Assembly (NCBI RefSeq): GCF_041320665.1 | Contig: NZ_CP166730.1 | Coordinates: 3,658,001-3,722,000, forward strand | Reading direction: 5' to 3' | From: Comamonas sp. GB3 AK4-5 | GTDB taxonomy: Bacteria > Pseudomonadota > Gammaproteobacteria > Burkholderiales > Burkholderiaceae_C | Length of the DNA: 64,000 bases | Part shown: piece by piece, positions 51,345 to 60,253 of the stretch | How the letters are laid out: the number at the start of each line of letters is the position of its first letter | Position numbering within the stretch: the first letter of the stretch is position 1 | Notes under the pieces: generated by a model | What the model was told of the DNA's origin: nothing | Database searches by the model: none | What the model saw: the letters and a program-made list of their open reading frames with translations, nothing else | Program-made: the position numbers and the translations under genes

Positions 51345-52441
51345 TGGCCTCCCTTCACGGCAGCGGGAACTGCTGCAGCCTTGGGCGCCGAAACCCAGCG
51401 CACCCGGTAGGCAATCAAGGTGTCACAGGCCAGCAGCGTGAACAGCAGCAGGCCCTGGAACACCCCCGTCAGGGATTTGGGCAGGCCCAGGCGCGACTGC
51501 GCCAGCTCACCGCCGATATAGAACATGCTCATGAGAATGGCGGAAAAGATCATGCCCACGGGGTGCAGGCGGCCCACAAAGGCGACGATGATGGCAGCAA
51601 AGCCGTAGCCTGCCGGCACATAGGGCGTGAGCTGGCCTATGGGGCCGGCCACTTCCAGGGCGCCCGCCAGGCCGGCGCAGCCGCCCGAGATCAGCAGCGC
51701 CGTCCACAAGGCCTTGCGCGAAGAGAAACCGGCATAGCGCGCCGCAGCCGGGGCCAGGCCGCCCACTTGCAGGGCAAAGCCTGCCTTGGTGCGAAACAGG
51801 AACACCCACAGCAGGCCCGCGCCCAGCAGAGCCAGCAGCGTGCCGATGTGCACGCGCGTGCCTTCAATCAGCTTGGGAATCTGCGTGACCCGCTCGAACA
51901 TCTTGCTCTGCGGGAAGTTGTAGCCCATGGGGTCCTTCCAGGGGCCGTAGACCAAAAAGCTCAGCACCAGCGTACCCACATAGACCAGCATCAGGCTGAC
52001 CAGGATTTCATTGGCATTGAACTTGTCGCGCAGCAGGGCAACGATGCCCCCCCACAGCATGCCGCCCAGCACGCCGGCCACAAGAATAGCAGGAACAATC
52101 CAGGGCCCGGTATCCGGCCCCGCCAGCAAGGCCATGCCACCGGCTGCCACGGCGCCGATGACGAACTGCCCCTCGGCACCGATGTTCCAGACATTGGAGC
52201 GAAAGCACACGGCCAGGCCCAGCGCAATCAGCAACAGCGGCGTGGCCTTCATGGCCACTTCGCCCATGGCATAGGTGGTCTTAAGTGGCTCCCAGAAAAA
52301 GGCCTGCAGTCCCTTGACCGGGTCCTTGCCCAGCACCATAAACAAGGCCACGCCAATCAGCACCGTGATGCCCAGCGCCAGCAGCGGCGAGCCATAGGTC
52401 CACCAGCGCGAGGCCTGGGGGCGTTGTTCCAGCTTGATCAT
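51341..52441 (-). CDS. BMP-type ABC transporter permease 1
   Basis: 366 residues of the same permease fold (NupP/YufP type): ATPLLLIALGLAVCFRSNVWNIGAEGQFVIGAVAAGG and LQVGGLAPAAARYAGFSSRKALWTALLISGGCAGLAGALEV. ATG 52441 overlaps the stop of the ATPase gene by 4 bp (ATGA). The longer frame from 52525 lies inside the ATPase gene. Confidence 0.93.
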   Translation of the reverse strand: MIKLEQRPQASRWWTYGSPLLALGITVLIGVALFMVLGKDPVKGLQAFFWEPLKTTYAMGEVAMKATPLLLIALGLAVCFRSNVWNIGAEGQFVIGAVAAGGMALLAGPDTGPWIVPAILVAGVLGGMLWGGIVALLRDKFNANEILVSLMLVYVGTLVLSFLVYGPWKDPMGYNFPQSKMFERVTQIPKLIEGTRVHIGTLLALLGAGLLWVFLFRTKAGFALQVGGLAPAAARYAGFSSRKALWTALLISGGCAGLAGALEVAGPIGQLTPYVPAGYGFAAIIVAFVGRLHPVGMIFSAILMSMFYIGGELAQSRLGLPKSLTGVFQGLLLFTLLACDTLIAYRVRWVSAPKAAAVPAAVKGGQ

Positions 52442-54030
52442 GCCTGCTCTCCCGCCTGGCCCTGCTGGCGGTCGGTGCGCGCCAGGTGCTGCTGCACCTC
52501 GGCATGCCACAGGCCGCTCATCCATTCACCGATTTTTTGCACTGTGGCCTGGTCCCGGTCCACCGAAGGGCTCAGGCGGCCCTTGGCCACCACATACAGG
52601 CGGTCGCTGATTTCAAACAATTCGTCCAACTCCTCGCTGAGCACCAGCACGGCGCAGCCCGCGTCGCGCAAAGCCAGCATCGCGCCCCGGATCTGCGCCG
52701 CAGCGCCCACGTCCACGCCCCAGGTGGGCTGGGAGATGATCAGCAGCTTGGGCTGGGCATCGATCTCGCGGCCCACAATGAATTTCTGCAGGTTGCCGCC
52801 CGACAGCGACTTGGCGGCGGCATTCGGCCCGCCCGCCTTGACGTTGAAGCGGCGGATGATGTCCGCCGCATGCGCCTGCAACTGCCCCATGCGCAGCCAG
52901 CCGCATGGGCCTACGGCGTTCTGGCGCGTGAGCAACAGGTTGTGTGCCAGGCCCATGCTGGGCACGGCGCCCCGGCCCAGGCGCTCTTCGGGCACAAAGT
53001 GCAGACCCAGAGCGCGGCGCTGGCCCGGGCCCATGCGGCCGGCGTTCTGGCCCAGCACCTGCACCATCTCGGGCGCAGCGCGGCGGTCCTCGCCAGACAG
53101 GGCATAGAGCAATTCCTTCTGGCCGTTGCCGGAGACACCGGCAATGCCCACCACCTCGCCGGCGCGCACATTCAGCTCCAGGTCGATCAGGTCCACGCCA
53201 AAGGCGTCGGACTTGGGCAGGGCCAGTTGCTGCACCTTGAGCACCACATCGCCAGTGCGGGGGGCGCGGCGCGACAGCGCCGGTGGCTCGGAGCCAATCA
53301 TCAGCCGCGACAGCGAGGCATTGCTCTCGTTCTGCGGATTGCACACGCCCGTCACCACACCGCCGCGCAGCACGGTGCAGGCCGTGCACAGCTCGCGAAT
53401 CTCATGCAGCTTGTGGCTGATGTAGAGGATGGAGCAGCCCTCGGCGGCCAACTTCTTCAGCACCACAAACAGTTTTTCCACGGCCTGGGGGGTCAGCACC
53501 GAGGTGGGCTCGTCCAGAATCAGCAGGCGCGGATTGGTCAGCAGGGCGCGGATGATTTCCACGCGCTGCATCTCGCCCACCGACAGGGTGTGCACCGGGC
53601 GCAGCGGATCAATGTCCATGCCATAGGCGCTGCCCACTTCGGTGATGCGGCGCGTCACATCGGCCAGCGGCATGCCCTTGTCCAGGCCCAGCCACACGTT
53701 CTCGGCCACGGTGAGGGTGTCGAACAGGCTGAAATGCTGGAACACCATGGCAATGCCCAGCTGGCGCGCTTCCTGGGGGTTGCGGATGGAGACGGGCTTG
53801 CCGTCGAAGTAAACCGCGCCTTCGTCAGGCTTGACCGCACCGTAGATGATCTTCATCAGCGTGGACTTGCCAGCGCCGTTTTCTCCCAGCACAGCATGCA
53901 CTTCGCCAGGCTGCACCGCCAGCGACACCCCGCTGTTGGCCACCACGGCCGGGTATTTTTTGGTAATGCCCTCCAGCTGCAGTCGCGGTGGTGTCACACC
54001 GGGCGCGGGGGTCGTATCGGGGGGATTCAT
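52438..54030 (-). CDS. BMP-type ABC transporter ATP-binding protein (double ABC)
   Basis: 530 residues with two nucleotide-binding domains. Domain 1 (about 15-240) is intact: GENGAGKST Walker A, LSVGEMQRVEIIRAL signature, LLILDEPTSVLT Walker B. Domain 2 (about 260-500) has the degenerate GVSGNGQKE in place of Walker A, LSGGNLQKFIVGRE signature and LLIISQPTWGVDVG Walker B, a pattern standard in this importer group (RbsA/NupO/YufO). First gene of the ATPase-permease-permease operon. Confidence 0.94.
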   Translation of the reverse strand: MNPPDTTPAPGVTPPRLQLEGITKKYPAVVANSGVSLAVQPGEVHAVLGENGAGKSTLMKIIYGAVKPDEGAVYFDGKPVSIRNPQEARQLGIAMVFQHFSLFDTLTVAENVWLGLDKGMPLADVTRRITEVGSAYGMDIDPLRPVHTLSVGEMQRVEIIRALLTNPRLLILDEPTSVLTPQAVEKLFVVLKKLAAEGCSILYISHKLHEIRELCTACTVLRGGVVTGVCNPQNESNASLSRLMIGSEPPALSRRAPRTGDVVLKVQQLALPKSDAFGVDLIDLELNVRAGEVVGIAGVSGNGQKELLYALSGEDRRAAPEMVQVLGQNAGRMGPGQRRALGLHFVPEERLGRGAVPSMGLAHNLLLTRQNAVGPCGWLRMGQLQAHAADIIRRFNVKAGGPNAAAKSLSGGNLQKFIVGREIDAQPKLLIISQPTWGVDVGAAAQIRGAMLALRDAGCAVLVLSEELDELFEISDRLYVVAKGRLSPSVDRDQATVQKIGEWMSGLWHAEVQQHLARTDRQQGQAGEQA

Positions 54031-54106
54031 GGCGGGATTTTCTCTCAGTTTGTTTCCTGTGCGGCGCGGAATCGGGCTTAACCGCTGGCGCTTGCTGGGC
54101 TATATG

Positions 54107-55039
54107 CTATTTTTTAGTGAGCACCAAAGCGACGTCTTTCACCGCTTCGCGCAGCCAGGCTGCGGCTGCGGACTGGTGGGTGCGCGCATGCCACAGTTGG
54201 TAATAGGTCAGTCGTGGTAGGGCCACGGGGCAGGGCAGGATCTGCAGCGGCAGCCGGGACACAAAGCGCTCGCAGAACTGGCGGCCCGTGGTCAGCACCA
54301 GCAGGCTGCCGGCCACGATGTCGGGCATCAGGCTGAAATGGGCGCAGCGCGCGGTGATGTTGCGCTGCAGGCCCTGGCGCTCCAGCTCCACATCGATGAC
54401 GCCGCGCGCGCCCGGGTAGGTGGGCATGGGGGCGATATGTTCGGCCTCCAGCCAGTCGGCCTCGCTCCAGCCCCGGCGCACGGCCGGATGGCGCTGGCTG
54501 ACCAGGCAGACCACCTCGTCCTCAAACAAGGAGCTTTGGTGCAGCTCCGTGGGCGGTGCCGGCCAGTTGCCGATCACCACATCCACCTCGCCCTGGGCCA
54601 GCTGGGTCTGGTAGTGCACATCGTGGCTCAGGCCCATGAGCTCCACCGGGCAGCCCGGCGCGCGGGCCTTGAGGTGGGCCACCAGCTGGGGCAGGAACAG
54701 CGGGTCCAGATAGTCGCTGGCGGCGATGCGAAAGCTGCGCGTGGCCAGGGCCGGGTCAAAACTGCGGGCGTTGGTGAACAGCCCCTCGGCCGCCCGCAAG
54801 ATGGCGGCGGCCGGCTCCACCATATGCAAGGCGGCGTCCGTGGGCTGCATGGCTGCGCCCGAGCGCACCAAGAGCGGATCGCCCGCCAGCTCGCGCAAGC
54901 GGCGCAGCGCCGTCGAGACGGCCGGCTGCGACATGCCCAGGCGCACCGCTGCCCGCGAGACATTGCGCTCCACCAGCACCGTGTGCAGGATGCGGATCAG
55001 GTGCAGGTCAATCTTGTCAAACAGGGCTTGCTCGCGCAT
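54107..55039 (-). CDS. LysR family regulator, candidate purine regulator
   Basis: 310 residues: DNA-binding domain (FDKIDLHLIRILHTVLVERNVSRAAVRLGMSQPAVSTALRRLREL) and effector domain. ATG 55039 starts MREQALFDKIDLHL, matching the family; the extra frame to 55183 is low-complexity. It lies between the importer and xdhA, on the importer strand, and is a plausible activator for purine genes. This is inference from position. Confidence 0.88.
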   Translation of the reverse strand: MREQALFDKIDLHLIRILHTVLVERNVSRAAVRLGMSQPAVSTALRRLRELAGDPLLVRSGAAMQPTDAALHMVEPAAAILRAAEGLFTNARSFDPALATRSFRIAASDYLDPLFLPQLVAHLKARAPGCPVELMGLSHDVHYQTQLAQGEVDVVIGNWPAPPTELHQSSLFEDEVVCLVSQRHPAVRRGWSEADWLEAEHIAPMPTYPGARGVIDVELERQGLQRNITARCAHFSLMPDIVAGSLLVLTTGRQFCERFVSRLPLQILPCPVALPRLTYYQLWHARTHQSAAAAWLREAVKDVALVLTKK

Positions 55040-55224
55040 GGAGGGAAAAGAAAAAAAGGGTTCGGTATCGGGTGGCCGGGTGGAAGCTGTCGGCAGTATG
55101 GCGGCCATGGCGCAGAGGCAGCCCCGGGGAAGTCCCGCCCGAGCGCATCTGCGTGGAGGGGTTCCGGGCATGGCCACAGGCATGCCAGGGCGGTGCCGGT
55201 GGCTGCCGGCGCCGCCTCACTGAC

Positions 55225-56037
55225 TCAGTGTTGCTGCACGGCCTCGCCTGTCATGACCGCCTCGTCCAGCTTGGCTTGCCAGTACACCAGGCGCGCGTTG
55301 TGGCGGGCCATCAGGGCGGCATCAATCTCTTCCTTGTGGATGTCGGAGAAATCTTCCAGCTCGTTCACCAGGGCGGCCATCTTCACTTCCAGCTGCTCCA
55401 CCTGCTCGGCCAGCAGCTCGGATTCGGACTTTTCGGTGCGAAACGGGTTGGCCATGGCATTCAAAAAGCTGCTGCCTTGGTTTTGCTCGATGGTGGACAC
55501 GGCGCGCTTGGCCTCGTCATACAGGGCATGCATGGTGTGGAACTCGGCCATGCGCTCGTTAAAGCGCTCGTGCAGGATTTCCTTGAGCCGGGTTTCCGTC
55601 TGCAGATAGTCCTCGTAGCGCTGCTTGACCTCGGTGCTGCGCGCCTTGTGCTCGGCCCGGGTCAGCGGCCCTTCGATGCGAAACAGCCCGGCAAATACCA
55701 AAAGCGCCGCCATGCCATACCACAGCAGCCAGTCCACCGGCAGCTGAAAGCCGCCCCAGATCAGCAAGGCCGTGCCCACCAGGGCCAGGGTGTAGATCAC
55801 CTGGCGCTCATAGCGCACGGCGCGCGGCAGCGGAATCGGCGCGAGCTTGATCACCGCATGCATGCGCAGCGGTTCCTGGGCTTGCGGCAGCTTCAGCTTG
55901 GCCACGCGATCCTTGGCCTCCTCTGCGCGGAAAGTGGGCGGGACAGTCACCGGCTGCGGCGTCGGAGCGACCTGGGCACCGACGGACCAGGACTTCAGGC
56001 GGTCCTTGGCACGTCGAAACAGGGCAGAGAAATTCAT
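55225..56037 (-). CDS. Membrane protein with coiled-coil tail, unknown function
   Basis: 270 residues. A soluble N-terminal ~75, two close membrane helices (about 80-120: VIYTLALVGTALLIWGGF and WLLWYGMAALLVFAGLF), then ~140 charged residues predicted to be helical/coiled coil with many Glu/Lys (YEDYLQTETRLKEILHERF; ELLAEQVEQLEVKMAALVNELED). No family recognised. ATG 56037 (MNFSALFRRAK) is the likely start. Divergent from xdhA; no functional link evident. Confidence 0.7.
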   Translation of the reverse strand: MNFSALFRRAKDRLKSWSVGAQVAPTPQPVTVPPTFRAEEAKDRVAKLKLPQAQEPLRMHAVIKLAPIPLPRAVRYERQVIYTLALVGTALLIWGGFQLPVDWLLWYGMAALLVFAGLFRIEGPLTRAEHKARSTEVKQRYEDYLQTETRLKEILHERFNERMAEFHTMHALYDEAKRAVSTIEQNQGSSFLNAMANPFRTEKSESELLAEQVEQLEVKMAALVNELEDFSDIHKEEIDAALMARHNARLVYWQAKLDEAVMTGEAVQQH

Positions 56038-56308
56038 GGGGCCATCCCCGGCGGCAGACTGGTGATCACCCTGAGAGTCTACCAAGTTCGCCCCTGCTGC
56101 CTGGGGGCGTATATCCCCTTAATCGCAATCAAACCGTTATGTGACTTGCTTTTCATGCTCCCAACTTTGCAGCTGATGCTATGCGAAGTGCCGGATGCCG
56201 CCCATACGCCGGTGCATATGCAAGGACCCCGGCCCTCACGTACGCTGCCGCTGTATACGGCTTTTTTCATCCAGCCACCCGGCAGACGGCCCACCAGAAC
56301 GCCTCCCC

Positions 56309-57835
56309 ATGAGCACCCCCACCATCCACTTTCTGCGCAGGGGCCAGCCCGTCACCCTGCACAACGTCCCGCCCGACCGCACGCTGCTGGAAGTACTGCG
56401 CGAAGACCTGCACTGCAGCGGCACCAAGGAAGGTTGCGGCGAAGGTGACTGCGGCGCCTGCACCGTGGTGCTGGGCGAGCGCGTGGCCACAGCCGGGCAG
56501 GACCCGCAGTTGCAGCTGCGCGCCATCAACAGCTGCATACGCCTGGCGCACTCCGTGAATGGCCTGGCCCTGTGGACAGTGGAAGACCTGGCCCATGACC
56601 CCCACATTGCCCACACCGCCGGCCACCCGCTGCACCCCGCGCAAGAGGCCCTGGTGCAGTGCCACGGCTCGCAATGCGGCTTTTGCACCCCCGGTTTTGT
56701 GATGAGCCTGTTCGGCATGTATGAAAACCACAGCCGGCACGGTGAAGCCCTGACACGTACGCAGGCGCAGGAAGCGCTGTCCGGCAATCTGTGCCGCTGC
56801 ACCGGCTACCGCCCCATTCTGGAGGCGGCCCAGCAGATGGACCAACTGCCCACCGCCCCGCTGGACCAGCTCACCGTTCTGCAAAAACTGGAGCAGCTAC
56901 CGCGCTTGCAGAGCCATTCTGAAGGCGATTTCAGCTACAAAGCCCCTACCGACCTGCAGGAGCTGCTCCAGTTTCGCGCAGCCCATCCCCAGGCCCAGCT
57001 GGTGGCTGGCTGCACCGATGTGGGCCTGTGGGTCACCAAGCAGCACCGCCGTTTTGCCCAGGTGCTGGATGTCAGCCGCGTGGCCCAGCTGCGGCGCATC
57101 GAACAGCAAGATGGCGCACTGCACCTGGGCGCTGCCGCCACGCTGACGGATGCCTTTGCCGCCCTCGAAGCCCATTACCCCGAGCTGCACCGCTTTGCCG
57201 CCCGCTTTGCCGGCCTGCCCGTGCGCAACAGCGGCACCCTGGGTGGCAATGTGGCCAATGGCTCGCCCATCGGCGACTCCATGCCGCTGCTGATTGCGCT
57301 GAACGCCCAGGTGGTGCTGGCCAGTGTGCGCGGCGAACGCAGCCTGCCCCTTGAGCAGCTCTACACCGGCTACCGCCAGAATGTGATGGCGCCGGACGAG
57401 CTGCTGGTGCGCATCCACATGCCGCTGCATGCCACCCAGCCCACGGTCAGCGCCCAGGCCCACTGGCAGCTGCTGCGCGCCTACAAGGTGAGCAAGCGCC
57501 AGGACGATGACATCTCCGCCGTGTGCCTGGTGCTGCGCGTGGCCGTGCAAGACGGCCTGGTGACCGAGGCCGCGATAGGCGCCGGTGGCGTGGCTGCCAC
57601 CCCGGTACGCGCCACCCTGGCCGAGGACGCGCTGCGCGGCCAGCCCTGGAGCGCAGCCACCGTGCAGGCCGCCGCTGCCGCGCTGCAGGCCCAGTTCAAG
57701 CCCATCTCCGATATGCGCGCCAGCGGCACCTACCGCCGCCAGCTGCTGGCCAGCCTGATGACGCGCTTCTGGAACGAGAGCCAGGGCCACCCCGCCACCA
57801 CCCTGGAGCAGATCACCGTGGAGGTGCAGCCATGA
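56309..57835 (+). CDS. xdhA: Xanthine dehydrogenase small subunit
   Basis: 508 residues. An N-terminal 2Fe-2S ferredoxin domain (CSGTKEGCGEGDCGACTVVL), an all-helical second 2Fe-2S domain (CGFCTPGFVMSLF, GNLCRCTGYRPI), then the FAD domain (LVAGCTDVGLWVTK, NSGTLGGNVANGSPIGDSMP) and a C-terminal CO dehydrogenase-like flavin domain. It carries electrons from the molybdenum subunit to NAD+. ATG 56309 starts the natural N-terminus; the frame upstream is promoter sequence. Overlaps xdhB by 4 bp. Confidence 0.95.
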   Translation: MSTPTIHFLRRGQPVTLHNVPPDRTLLEVLREDLHCSGTKEGCGEGDCGACTVVLGERVATAGQDPQLQLRAINSCIRLAHSVNGLALWTVEDLAHDPHIAHTAGHPLHPAQEALVQCHGSQCGFCTPGFVMSLFGMYENHSRHGEALTRTQAQEALSGNLCRCTGYRPILEAAQQMDQLPTAPLDQLTVLQKLEQLPRLQSHSEGDFSYKAPTDLQELLQFRAAHPQAQLVAGCTDVGLWVTKQHRRFAQVLDVSRVAQLRRIEQQDGALHLGAAATLTDAFAALEAHYPELHRFAARFAGLPVRNSGTLGGNVANGSPIGDSMPLLIALNAQVVLASVRGERSLPLEQLYTGYRQNVMAPDELLVRIHMPLHATQPTVSAQAHWQLLRAYKVSKRQDDDISAVCLVLRVAVQDGLVTEAAIGAGGVAATPVRATLAEDALRGQPWSAATVQAAAAALQAQFKPISDMRASGTYRRQLLASLMTRFWNESQGHPATTLEQITVEVQP

Positions 57836-60165
57836 ACACCGTGCATGAAGCCGCTGTGACGGCCACCGCCCCGGCCGTGGGCCAGTCCGCCTTCCACGAA
57901 AGCGCCATCGCCCAGGTACAGGGAACGGCCCAGTATGTGGACGACATCCCCGAAGTGCGCGGCACGCTGTATGCCGCGCCCATTCTCAGCCGCGTGGCCC
58001 ATGGCCAGCTGCATGGCGTGGATGCAGGCAAGGCCCTGACCCAACCCGGCGTGCGCGGCGTGGTGCTGGCGGCCGACATTCCCGGCGACCCCATACTGGC
58101 CGCCTTCGGCCATGACGAACCCATTTTTGCCTTGGACAGCGTGCAATACCAGGGCCAGGTCATAGGCTTGGTGGTGGCCGACAGCGTGATGGCCGCCCGG
58201 CGCGCCGCACGCCTGGTGGAGGCGGACATCACGCCCCTGCCCGCCATTCTCGATGTGCACCAGGCCCGCAAGGCCGAAAGCTATGTGCAACCCCCGGTCC
58301 ATGTGCGCCGGGGCGATGCCGCCGCCGCCCTGGCCGCTGCGCCCCACCGCCTGCAGGGCAGCCTGGAAGTGGGCGGGCAGGAGCATTTCTATCTGGAAGG
58401 CCAGATTGCCTATGCCCTGCCCATGGAGCAGGAGCAGTGGTGGATTTATTCCAGCACCCAGCACCCGGGCGAGGTGCAGCACTGGGTGGCCCATGCCCTG
58501 GGCATTGGCAACCACGCCGTCACCGTGCAATGCCGGCGCATGGGCGGAGGCTTTGGCGGCAAGGAGACGCAATCCGGCCACCTGGCCGTATGGGCTACGC
58601 TGGCCGCGCGCAAGTTCCATGCCCCGGTCAAGCTGCGCCTGGACCGAGATGACGACTTCATGGTCACCGGCAAGCGCCACCCTTTCGCCTACGCCTGGGA
58701 TGTAGGTTTTGACACCACAGGGCGTATCTCCGGCCTGGCGCTGGACATGCTGGCCAACTGCGGCTTCAGCGCCGACCTGTCCGGCCCGGTGGCCGACCGT
58801 GCGGTGTTCCATGCCGACAACGCATATTTCCTGTCCGACGTGGCCATCAGCTCCTACCGCTGCAAGCTGAACACCCAAAGCCACACGGCGTTTCGCGGCT
58901 TTGGCGGGCCACAGGGGGTGATCGTCATCGAAGCCATCATCGGCGACATTGCCCGCAGCCTGGGCCTGGACGCCCTGGCCGTGCGCCGCCGCAACTACTA
59001 CGACGCCGACCCGGCCGCCGCCCGCGATGTGACGCATTACCAGATGCGGGTGGAGGACAACATCCTGCTGCCCATCACGCAAAAACTGGAGCAGTCAGCG
59101 CGCTACCAGCAAAGGCTGGCGGCCATTGCGACCTGGAATGCCGACAACCATGTGATCCAGCGCGGCATCGCCCTCACCCCGGTCAAGTTCGGCATCAGCT
59201 TCACGGCCACGCTGTTCAACCAGGCCGGCGCCCTGGTCCATGTCTATACCGACGGCACGGTGCAGGTCAACCATGGCGGCACCGAAATGGGCCAGGGCCT
59301 GCACACCAAGGTGGCGCAAATCGTGGCCGACGAGCTGGGCGTGCCCCTGGCCCAGGTCAAGGTCACGGCCAGCGACACCAGCAAGGTGCCCAATGCCAGC
59401 GCCACCGCCGCCAGCAGCGGCACCGACCTCAACGGCCGCGCCGCCCAGTACGCGGCGCGCAGCGTGCGCGACAACCTGGCCGCCTTTGTGGGCGGGCTGG
59501 ACCAGTGCGGGGCCGGCGCCGTCGACTTTGCCGGCGGTATGGTGCTCACACCCAAGGGCCAACGCGCCTTTGCCGATGTGGTGCAGGCGGCCTACGCCAA
59601 CCGCATCCAGCTGTGGAGCGATGGCTTTTACCGCACGCCCAAGATCCACTACGACAAGACCACCCTCACCGGCCGGCCCTTTTACTACTTTGCCTACGGC
59701 GTGGCCTGCACCGAGGTAGTCATAGACACGCTGACCGGCGAATCCAAGGTGTTGGCCATTGACGTGCTGTATGACGCCGGCCGCAGCATCAACCCCGCCA
59801 TTGACATCGGCCAGGTGGAGGGCGGCTTCATCCAGGGCATGGGCTGGCTGACTACCGAAGAGCTGGTGTGGAACGACCAAGGCCTGCTGACCACGCACGC
59901 CCCCAGCACCTACAAGATTCCGGCCACGGGCGATGTGCCGGAGCATTTCAAGGTGGCGCTGTATGGCGAGGCCAACCGCGAGGACAACGTGGGCGGCAGC
60001 AAGGCCGTGGGCGAGCCGCCCTTTATGCTGGCCGTCAGCGTCTACGAGGCCCTGCGCCACGCCATTGCCAGCCACCATTCCAAGCAGGGCCGCACCACGG
60101 CCCCGGTACGGCTGCAGGCACCGGCCACGGCCGAGCATGTGCTGCACGCCCTGCAAACACCGTAA
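57832..60165 (+). CDS. xdhB: Xanthine dehydrogenase molybdenum-binding subunit
   Basis: 777 residues that hold the molybdopterin cofactor and oxidise hypoxanthine and xanthine to urate. Motifs: RRMGGGFGGKETQ, TAFRGFGGPQG (substrate Arg), HGGTEMGQGLHTKV and the catalytic Glu in VGEPPFMLAVSVYEALR. ATG 57832 overlaps the xdhA stop. The usual third gene xdhC (cofactor sulfuration/insertion) does not follow; the next gene is on the other strand. Confidence 0.96.
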   Translation: MNTVHEAAVTATAPAVGQSAFHESAIAQVQGTAQYVDDIPEVRGTLYAAPILSRVAHGQLHGVDAGKALTQPGVRGVVLAADIPGDPILAAFGHDEPIFALDSVQYQGQVIGLVVADSVMAARRAARLVEADITPLPAILDVHQARKAESYVQPPVHVRRGDAAAALAAAPHRLQGSLEVGGQEHFYLEGQIAYALPMEQEQWWIYSSTQHPGEVQHWVAHALGIGNHAVTVQCRRMGGGFGGKETQSGHLAVWATLAARKFHAPVKLRLDRDDDFMVTGKRHPFAYAWDVGFDTTGRISGLALDMLANCGFSADLSGPVADRAVFHADNAYFLSDVAISSYRCKLNTQSHTAFRGFGGPQGVIVIEAIIGDIARSLGLDALAVRRRNYYDADPAAARDVTHYQMRVEDNILLPITQKLEQSARYQQRLAAIATWNADNHVIQRGIALTPVKFGISFTATLFNQAGALVHVYTDGTVQVNHGGTEMGQGLHTKVAQIVADELGVPLAQVKVTASDTSKVPNASATAASSGTDLNGRAAQYAARSVRDNLAAFVGGLDQCGAGAVDFAGGMVLTPKGQRAFADVVQAAYANRIQLWSDGFYRTPKIHYDKTTLTGRPFYYFAYGVACTEVVIDTLTGESKVLAIDVLYDAGRSINPAIDIGQVEGGFIQGMGWLTTEELVWNDQGLLTTHAPSTYKIPATGDVPEHFKVALYGEANREDNVGGSKAVGEPPFMLAVSVYEALRHAIASHHSKQGRTTAPVRLQAPATAEHVLHALQTP

Positions 60166-60253
60166 GCACAAGCGGGCGATTACTCCTTTTTCAGGAGCTA
60201 TCACTGCGTTCTGTATCTACGCAGAACGCCGATTTCACCTGATTCCTCCGCGC

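Noticed and set aside
56246..56267. Terminator or attenuator before xdhA (GCCG...CGGC followed by T6)
   Set aside because: The stem is only 4 bp, too weak to call.
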